Assembly (NCBI GenBank): GCA_024195585.1
Contig: SWBL01000282.1
Coordinates: 1 to 64,000 of the forward strand
DNA: 64,000 bases
From: Aureobasidium sp. EXF-3400
Taxonomy: Eukaryota; Ascomycota; Dothideomycetes; Dothideales; Saccotheciaceae
Reading direction: 5' to 3'
Part shown: piece after piece, positions 57,915 through 64,000 of the stretch
Numbering within the stretch: the stretch's first letter is position 1
How the letters are laid out: each line of letters begins with the position of its first letter
Program-made: the position numbers and the translations under genes
The notes under the pieces: generated by a model
Told to the model about the DNA's origin: nothing
Database searches by the model: none
What the model saw: only the letters and a program-made list of their open reading frames with translations

Positions 57915-59486
57915 TCACAAAATCTCACTTACACTTTCTCCCGCCTGCTCTGTAGAGCTCTCATTCTCAGACTTGCTCGTTCTCAGCGCCTCCTGCAATT
58001 CTTGGATCTCTTGACGTAAATCCTCAACAACAACACCGTCTTTGCTACGCTCATGATCCACCGCCAGTTGCAGTGCAGAATCAAAGGCTTCGTTCATCCT
58101 GCCCTCAACCCGAGCGTTCATTTGAGCCTTGAGCCTCTCGTTCTCTGCGTACTGAGCTTGTAGCTGTTGACGTAACATCATTATCTCGGCATCTGGTCCG
58201 TACCAATTCAACTCTGTACCAGGTTTTGGTATGCCTGCTGGTCGTGGCCGAGACGTCCATGTAGTCTCGGGGTCGAGCATACAAAACGCTGCAACTGTTC
58301 GAACACCTGGTCATAAGGTGATACAGAGCTGCATGACATGTATAGATGCATGATCCAGCTCTCTAGATAGTTAAGCTGCATGCTTAAAGAAAGAGCCTCG
58401 GCGCGCGAGTGATCGCGGTCAGAGATGAGGTGACGCATTCGTTCTGCTGTGTTACTAGACTCCCATTGACGAAGGTCCAAGCCTGCTCTGACCAAAGCTT
58501 GGTGATGCGACAGTTCGTCTGAAAGAACTTTGATCTTTTGCTTCAACGACTCGTTCTCGTCTGGTTCCAGATGATGTGCAAGCTGCTTGCTGACTGGGTG
58601 TGTAAAGACTAAAGCTTGAACCTCGATCGCCTTAGAGGATGGCGTCTCCGCTGGAGTATTTGGAACATCAAACATTGTGCGGAAACATGCTGTAGATGGT
58701 ACGCTCGGATCGCTGTCGTATGTTTTGAACAGCAGAATGTCTTCTTCAGCTTGTTCACTCATATAGTACCAGCGATATCCATCGCGGTAATGCCCGTGAC
58801 GCATAGGTATGCCCGTGTCGACTTGCGAGATATCCCTCTGTGTGTCGACTTCTCTGCCGTCTGTGACTGCAATGGGAGACCTGGACACAGTACACTCAAT
58901 CGGTTCCCATATGCTGGCATCATCAATCAGTAAGACAGCCAACTCAATAGAGCATAGAAACACAACTTACTTGATCAGGCGAACTCTGCCTGCGAGTAAA
59001 TAGTCGGCCTTGATCTCGGATATCTGACGCACTAGTGACTCTACACTTGACGCAGTATAGTCAACGTGAACCATTTCGTTGAAATGTTTTTCAGGGGAAT
59101 GTTGCTGGTTCTGTTGCTTCATGCTGGTTAGGACAGATCACTATGGGGACTCATATACTGACTTTGGTTTCGATAATGTGTAGTTCATCACAGCCTTCGA
59201 GTTCATTGCGCAACATATCTTCAACTTTTGAAACAAGGTCCTTCGGTATCTGCTGCTCCGATGTCCATTTTGTGAACCTAGATGGTGCTTTGATGTAGCG
59301 GAATCCGTGGATATCAAGATCGAATTCCTCATGAGCTCCACGGACATCATGGATCGTTTCAAGTACGCTCAGGGCCGGAGTTTTGCATGCTGGCTTCGTC
59401 TTGGGGGAAGTGACTGTGGCCCTCTCGCTATCTTGACGCTTTTCACCCAAGTAGAGCAACCGCACGTGAACGTCTTTGGGTTGCAT
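57915..59486 (-). CDS. CmcJ/AsaB-like protein with coiled-coil tail
   Basis: Exons 59486-59163, 59116-58971, 58913-58307 and 58265-57915; about 475 residues. The N-terminal about 270 residues match the fungal CmcJ/AsaB (GA4-desaturase-like) family: ETIHDVRGAHEEFDLDIHGF, MVHVDYTA with its HxD pair, GRVRLINIWEPIE, SPIAVTDGREVD, YRWYYMSEQ, LLFKTYDSDP and the closing IEVQALVFTHP. Members are linked to oxidation steps in secondary metabolism. A further about 200 residues of charged coiled coil (LKQKIKVLSDELSHHQALV, then IMMLRQQLQAQYAENERL) follow, which is unusual. The last junction is uncertain: a donor at 58306 or at 58324 both keep frame. The exon-2 acceptor could shift by 6 nt or more. Confidence 0.65.
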
Positions 59487-60554
59487 TGTGTCGACACTTC
59501 AGAACGATGTATGGATGTCGAAATTGGCCGACTGTTGGATAGAAGGCAAGATTGAAAGTTTCGAGCATGGGAGAGATTTGAACAGGACGGAAGATTGATT
59601 GACCAGTGTAGAATCGCGAAAACTGGAAGATGGATCTGTGAGGGACGATCGGCGCGTAAATTCTTGCAATTGGCCGGGAGAACATATGCTAAAGCTGTGG
59701 CTCTACGTGGCAGTCTTCGCAGGCGATGTATGCAAAGTGAAGCAGGCACGAGTTCAGGCATGCGCCAGCATCATCTACTAGCCCCGGTTGCATAAGTAGC
59801 AACGACTAAGGCAACCTAGAATAGACCATCGCATGCCTAGAGATGTTCCTCAGAGACAAAACAGGAAGGATCCATGGCAGGAACCGAAGGCATCTTGATG
59901 GAAGGAACTCTCTAGTGTTGCAATTGGATGGCATCCTTCTCCTACCATGCGCCAAGCCCGGCTACTCTTACTTTCGATAGAGTGTACCAAAACAGACAAC
60001 ATGTCGTGAGAACAATCGACATATGTAAAAGTTGGAGAGTGAACGGCTCTGTGCTTCTGAACGATGTTGCAGCAGATACAGATCTATATCACGTGGACCG
60101 GCCGTTTGTGGCATAGGTGGTGCACGGCGCACGGTCCAAGTCTTCGTTGGAAGTGACGATGGATTTCCATCTGAACAACTTCTGCTACTCATAGACACGC
60201 CTCAAAGCTCACTCCGCTCATCGCAAGCTCCAATCCTCTTACACTCTCTCGCCATCCTTCTCCAGCGCTCTCCTCTCATCTCTTAACTTTCACCAAGCTT
60301 CTACCGCAGCTTGACGCAAAAATTGTAGATCCGTCGAGCTGCACGACTTAGTTTTATACTGGGCTGCTTTATCGTCACTTTAGAGGTGAGACTCTCTGAC
60401 ACACTGAAACACCTGTCGCGCACTCTGCTGCAGCTTTGGTCTGGAGGCATCGCATTGAAAGACGCAACGCTGATACCGCTTCATCATCAGTCATCGTTTC
60501 CACTTTCCGCGCCGCCGATTTACTTGCATCTGTCCGCTTCTTGGTTTCTTCACT
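59487..60554. promoter_or_regulatory. Divergent intergenic region, 1.07 kb
   Basis: Between the CmcJ-like gene and the NTF2-RRM gene. C/T-rich DNA from about 60200 to 60550 is probably the promoter and 5' UTR of the latter. No gene is seen. Confidence 0.4.
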
Positions 60555-62384
60555 ATGGCTTCTGAATCCGCTATGAACGGCACCTTCGTCCCTCAGAATG
60601 GCTATGGCTCGATAGATCAGTCTGGCTACACCGCCCCCAGCTACCCTTCCTCTGCGCCTTCCCAATCAAACAACTCTGCTGCCGACATTCCCAAGGATGA
60701 GGTCGGCTGGTACTTCGTGGAGCAGTACTACACGACCCTCAGCCGCAGCCCCGAGAAAGTCTACGTACGTGAAAGAGTAGTACAATAAGACAAAAGAGAC
60801 ATTCATTGACTGGCTGCAGCTCTTCTACAACAAGCGTTCACAATTCGTCTCTGGCAATGAAACCGAGAAGGTTGAAGTTTGTGTGGGACAACGGGTACGT
60901 ATTCTCTTTTTCGACAGCGCACAAGATTGCCGATGTGCTGAACCGGCAATTAGGCCATCAATGAACGCATCAAGGAGCTTGACTTTTCCGAGTGCAAGGT
61001 CCGCGTCACCAATGTCGACTCGCAGGCCTCGGATGACCACATCGTCATCCAGGTCATCGGTGAGATTTCCAACAAGTCGGCTCCTCACAAGAAGTTCACC
61101 CAGACTTTCGTTCTCGCTGCTCAGACTAACGGCTACTTTGTGCTGAACGACATCTTCCGTTACATCATTGAGGAGGAGGATGAGGCCGAGGCAACCGAGG
61201 AGTCCGCTGCTATCCAGGAGCCTGCCTCTACTGCTGTCCAGGAGCCCGAGCACGAGACCTTGACCAGCTCTGAGGACCCTGTTGCTATTGAGGAGGACGC
61301 TGCCAAGGTTGACAAGGAGATCGAGGAGAAGATCCTTGCTGACAAGCCCGAGGAGACCGCTGCTCCTACTGCTGTCGTCAACGACTCGCCCAAGGTTGAA
61401 GCCGCTGAGCCCGCCCAGGCTGAGACTCCTGCTGCTGCTGCTGCTGCTGCTGCCGAGTCTACCGAAGCCCCCGAGGCCGTTCCTGAGGCCGCTACCGAGA
61501 CCGCCGCCTCTGAGGTTCCTGTTGCACAAGAGTTGGAGACCGAGAAGCCCAAGGACCCTGAGCCTACTCCCGCCGTCCGCTCTCCTGTGAAGCAGGCCGC
61601 CCAGCCCGCAAAGGCTGCTGCTCCTGCTAAGCCTGTTGCTCCCGCTGCTCCTGCTGCCCCCAAGACATGGGCCAACCTCGCCGCCGCTGCTCACCGTGTT
61701 GCCACCCCCGTCGTCGCTCCTCAACCATCCGCTTCTGCCGCTCCTGTCCAGCCCAAGACTGCTCCTCAACCCGAGCCTGCAGCCAAGCCTACACCCGCTG
61801 CACCTGCCCAGGAGGCTGCTGCTGCCCCCGCACGCGAGTCTTCCCCTGCCGCCCCTAGTGCTGATCAACAAGAAGAGTGGACCAGCGTCGGCGACAAGAA
61901 GCAGAACAAGGGCCAGGCCGCTGCCGGTGCTCAGGACACACCCCAATACCGCGCCTATGTCAAGAACGTCCACGAGAGTATCACTCTTCCCACTTTGAGA
62001 GAGGCCATTGAGAAGCACGGTGAGCTCCAGTACTTTGACGCCAACAGACCTAAGGTAAGGCTTCCTGATCAAAACTCAACTTCGTGGGTACTAACATTCA
62101 AGCAGAACTGTGCCTTTGTCGACTTCAAAACCCTTGACGGCTACAAGGCTGCCCTCAAGGCTAGCCCCATCTCGATTGGTGAGCATGCCATCACCATTGA
62201 GGAGCGCCGTCCCAAGGACAACAACAGACCCTTCTTCCAGGGTAACCGTGGTGGTGCCAGAGGCGGCCGTGGCGGCGCCAACCAAGCTCCTCGTGGCTCA
62301 TTCCAGGGCGGCCGTGGTGGCGGTTCACAGAGAGGTCGTGGCGGTGCCGCCTCTCGCGGCCGTGGCGGTGCCCAGGCTGCCTAA
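60555..62384 (+). CDS. NTF2-RRM-RGG protein (G3BP/Bre5-like)
   Basis: Exons 60555-60764, 60820-60894, 60954-62054 and 62106-62384; 554 residues. The NTF2-like domain (about 48-165) begins VGWYFVEQYYTTLSRSPEKV and ends NGYFVLNDIFRYI. A long Glu/Ala/Pro-rich linker follows (about 166-400). An RRM (about 415-490) has YRAYVKNVHES (RNP2-like) and NCAFVDFKTLDGYKAAL (RNP1-like). The tail is RGG-rich. Relatives are yeast Bre5, the partner of the deubiquitinase Ubp3, and animal G3BP of stress granules. The intron at 62055-62105 is 51 nt, with a TACTAAC branch, free of stops and inside the RRM, so retention would insert 17 residues there. Confidence 0.88.
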
Positions 62385-63217
62385 ACGTTTTCTACGACAC
62401 GGGCTGAAGCAACAGACGCGATGCAGCCCTCATCTGTAAAATATGACGCGATATGCCTCCCTTTCGAAAAAGTTCTTTCTCAGCGTTAAAGCGATTTGGA
62501 GACGGACTCCAGAGCCTCGAGACGCTGCTCAAAACTTCACACATTTGTCACTAATGCATAGCGGCGCGTGTTTCTCATTGGTTTCTCTTTCAATCTTACC
62601 GACTGTGTTTCTGTTGTTTGTTGCGGAGTTTTATGGGCTTTGCAGTCTGTACTAACACGGTTGCGGATGGGCTCTGGAAGGTGTGGATGGGATGTCGAAA
62701 ACGGTGGCCTTTCTTCGGAGCACGTGGATCATCTGGCGTAGTTTGGCTTGAGGGTGAATGAAGAAGCAGGCCAAGTAGGGCTGTAACTTAGTATTGTGCA
62801 TGATCTTCATGGACGACGGTAGATATGCAGAATAAACGATGACGTTCCTCATGACAACCTTCTATACCAGTGTCTTACATTGCTTTGGTCAACCCAATCC
62901 ATCGAGTACTCATTTTGACCAGCCTCAAGACAATGAGACAATAGATAGTACATAGTGTGACAGGACAAGGGGAAGTCGGGAGGAACGTTGAAGATACGCA
63001 CGGTTCATGCGGGGCCCCGCCGATCAGATGCGCAGCTTATCATGTCATGGGCTCATCCATCTACTTGGACTTGTCACAAAGCGTCAAGTCGTCTTATCGA
63101 GCAAAATAGTCGTATGATCAACCGTATAATGAGAATTTCTTTCCGTGGTACTTCTGGGACCTCATCGGCGTCCTCAAAGCATCTTCAGAACAAGTCTACC
63201 ACCATCCCTCTTCGATC
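62385..63217. other. Intergenic, 833 bp
   Basis: 3' flank of the NTF2-RRM gene and upstream region of the septin-like gene; no gene is seen. Confidence 0.4.
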
Positions 63218-64000
63218 ATGAGCCACTCCGAACGAGCGTGGTCGCGGTCAAAGAAGCTCCCCTGTACTGATGCAGGTACCGCACCCATCCCGGCATACAC
63301 GCAGCCACCGACCACCTTCTTCTTAAGGAGAGAGAGGGATATGAAAAAGGCTCAGGCCGAAAAGTGTGACACGCAGCAGGACCAGGACAACAACTATGGC
63401 GTCGAGAGCCTGGATGAAACCCTCGAGGCTGCCTTCGCCTCCAAGACCCCAGAGTCGTCTTCGTCTCCCTCGAACACCATCTCTGGCAAGAAACGGAAGA
63501 TTGGAAACCCTGTCCACCCCAAGATCGCTGCAGCTGCTCAACGTATCATATCCTCCGAAGAGCGGCCTTCGTCGCGAACATCTTCAATCTCATCCCCTGC
63601 GCAAAGACCCTTGACTCCATCTCCAACCCGTCGCCATATTCGAAGCGAATCCCTTATATCGTTGGGTCGTTCTTTCACCTCTCTACATGCTGGCGACACC
63701 AGCACTCCACGATCACCTAGTGTGAAAAGTGTACGTCTTTCAGACGAAGAAGGAAGTATCATCGACGATGCTGCTAGTCAGGCCCTACACTCCTCAAGTG
63801 ACGATGATGATGTCTTCGCTGACGAGACTTTGCTTGATTCCGCCTCCCAAGCCGTTCCCCAGAGCAGTATACCTCAGTTGATCATGCCCAGCATATCCAT
63901 GCCTGCGCGCCGACCATTCACAGAAAGAGGCAAGCGCATGCCCCGACTTAGAATCATGATCGCTGGACCTTCCGGCATAGGCAAGACGAGCCTGATAAAG
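63218..64000 (+). CDS. Septin-like P-loop GTPase, N-terminal part
   Basis: Open from ATG 63218 to the window end (261 codons), cut by the edge. The first about 230 residues are Ser/Pro/Asp-rich and disordered, with an acidic stretch (SSSDDDDVFADETLLDS). Then come RGKRMPRLRIMIAGPSGIGKTSLIK: a beta strand and a Walker A of septin type (GxSGIGKT). The basic patch before the P-loop (RRPFTERGKRM) resembles the polybasic lipid-binding region ahead of septin G domains. Another P-loop family is possible, since the rest is outside the window. No intron is seen so far. Confidence 0.6.
   Translation, partial: MSHSERAWSRSKKLPCTDAGTAPIPAYTQPPTTFFLRRERDMKKAQAEKCDTQQDQDNNYGVESLDETLEAAFASKTPESSSSPSNTISGKKRKIGNPVHPKIAAAAQRIISSEERPSSRTSSISSPAQRPLTPSPTRRHIRSESLISLGRSFTSLHAGDTSTPRSPSVKSVRLSDEEGSIIDDAASQALHSSSDDDDVFADETLLDSASQAVPQSSIPQLIMPSISMPARRPFTERGKRMPRLRIMIAGPSGIGKTSLIK

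Noticed and set aside
60825..62072. Long minus-strand open frame (415 codons) opposite the NTF2-RRM gene
   Set aside because: Ser/Gly/Leu-rich mirror of the Ala/Glu-rich linker and caused by C-ending codons on the other strand; the plus-strand domains and splice sites explain this region.
1..64000. CRISPR arrays, insertion sequences, operons
   Set aside because: The gene structure is eukaryotic with spliceosomal introns; no regularly spaced repeats, terminal inverted repeats or transposase frames were seen.

Overview
The window reads as a gene-dense nuclear stretch of a filamentous ascomycete. Genes sit on both strands and are interrupted by short introns (mostly 45-60 bp) with GT-AG borders and CTNAC-like branch sites. 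The cytosolic Hsp70, TRAPPII, GCP2, Pcf11, PFA4, SNX4 and FlbC-like proteins all look fungal. The set, including a fungal hybrid histidine kinase and a microsomal P450, fits a Dothideomycete, possibly a black-yeast-like Dothideales species; that placement is inference and was not tested by search. No transposon, rRNA, tRNA or CRISPR array was recognised. Exon borders below come from reading splice sites and checking that every join keeps frame.

Left part (1-17 kb): the 3' end of an Hsp70 gene is followed by a gene-poor stretch holding two decayed copies (about 1.04-1.87 kb and 2.53-3.03 kb, minus strand) of an unrecognised gene whose apparently intact relative lies at 13.36-14.50 kb on the plus strand. 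Between them are a 749-residue eight-finger C2H2 protein, two small unrecognised proteins with Lys-rich starts, a divergent SNF2 ATPase with a GC-AG intron, and a Ser/Asp- then Lys-rich protein. A 94-bp tandem duplication lies just upstream of the intact family member. A six-exon cytochrome P450, also with a GC-AG intron, closes this part.

Middle (17-43 kb) is mostly conserved housekeeping: SNX4, a 68-residue one-helix membrane protein, the TRAPPII subunit Trs130 (six exons), QCR10, proteasome alpha5 facing GCP2, an unrecognised 195-residue protein, a secreted I9-type protease inhibitor, Pcf11, a class I methyltransferase, the palmitoyltransferase PFA4, and a 1397-residue multi-PAS hybrid histidine kinase.

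Right part (43-64 kb): an FlbC-like two-finger regulator sits alone between 2.9 kb and 3.2 kb without genes, the usual setting of a developmental regulator. Then come a DUF1295 membrane protein, an unrecognised 354-residue protein, a coiled-coil protein, a DUF1330-type protein, a SET-domain protein, a SelW-like (Rdx) protein, a CmcJ/AsaB-like protein with a long coiled-coil tail, an NTF2+RRM+RGG (G3BP/Bre5-like) protein, and the start of a septin-like GTPase cut by the window edge. Several convergent pairs are only 39-153 bp apart. No physical clustering into one pathway is evident; the P450 is not flanked by other biosynthetic genes. The most unusual items are the three-copy local gene family with two wrecked copies, the CmcJ-like/coiled-coil fusion, and two 51-nt stop-free introns whose retention would be in frame.
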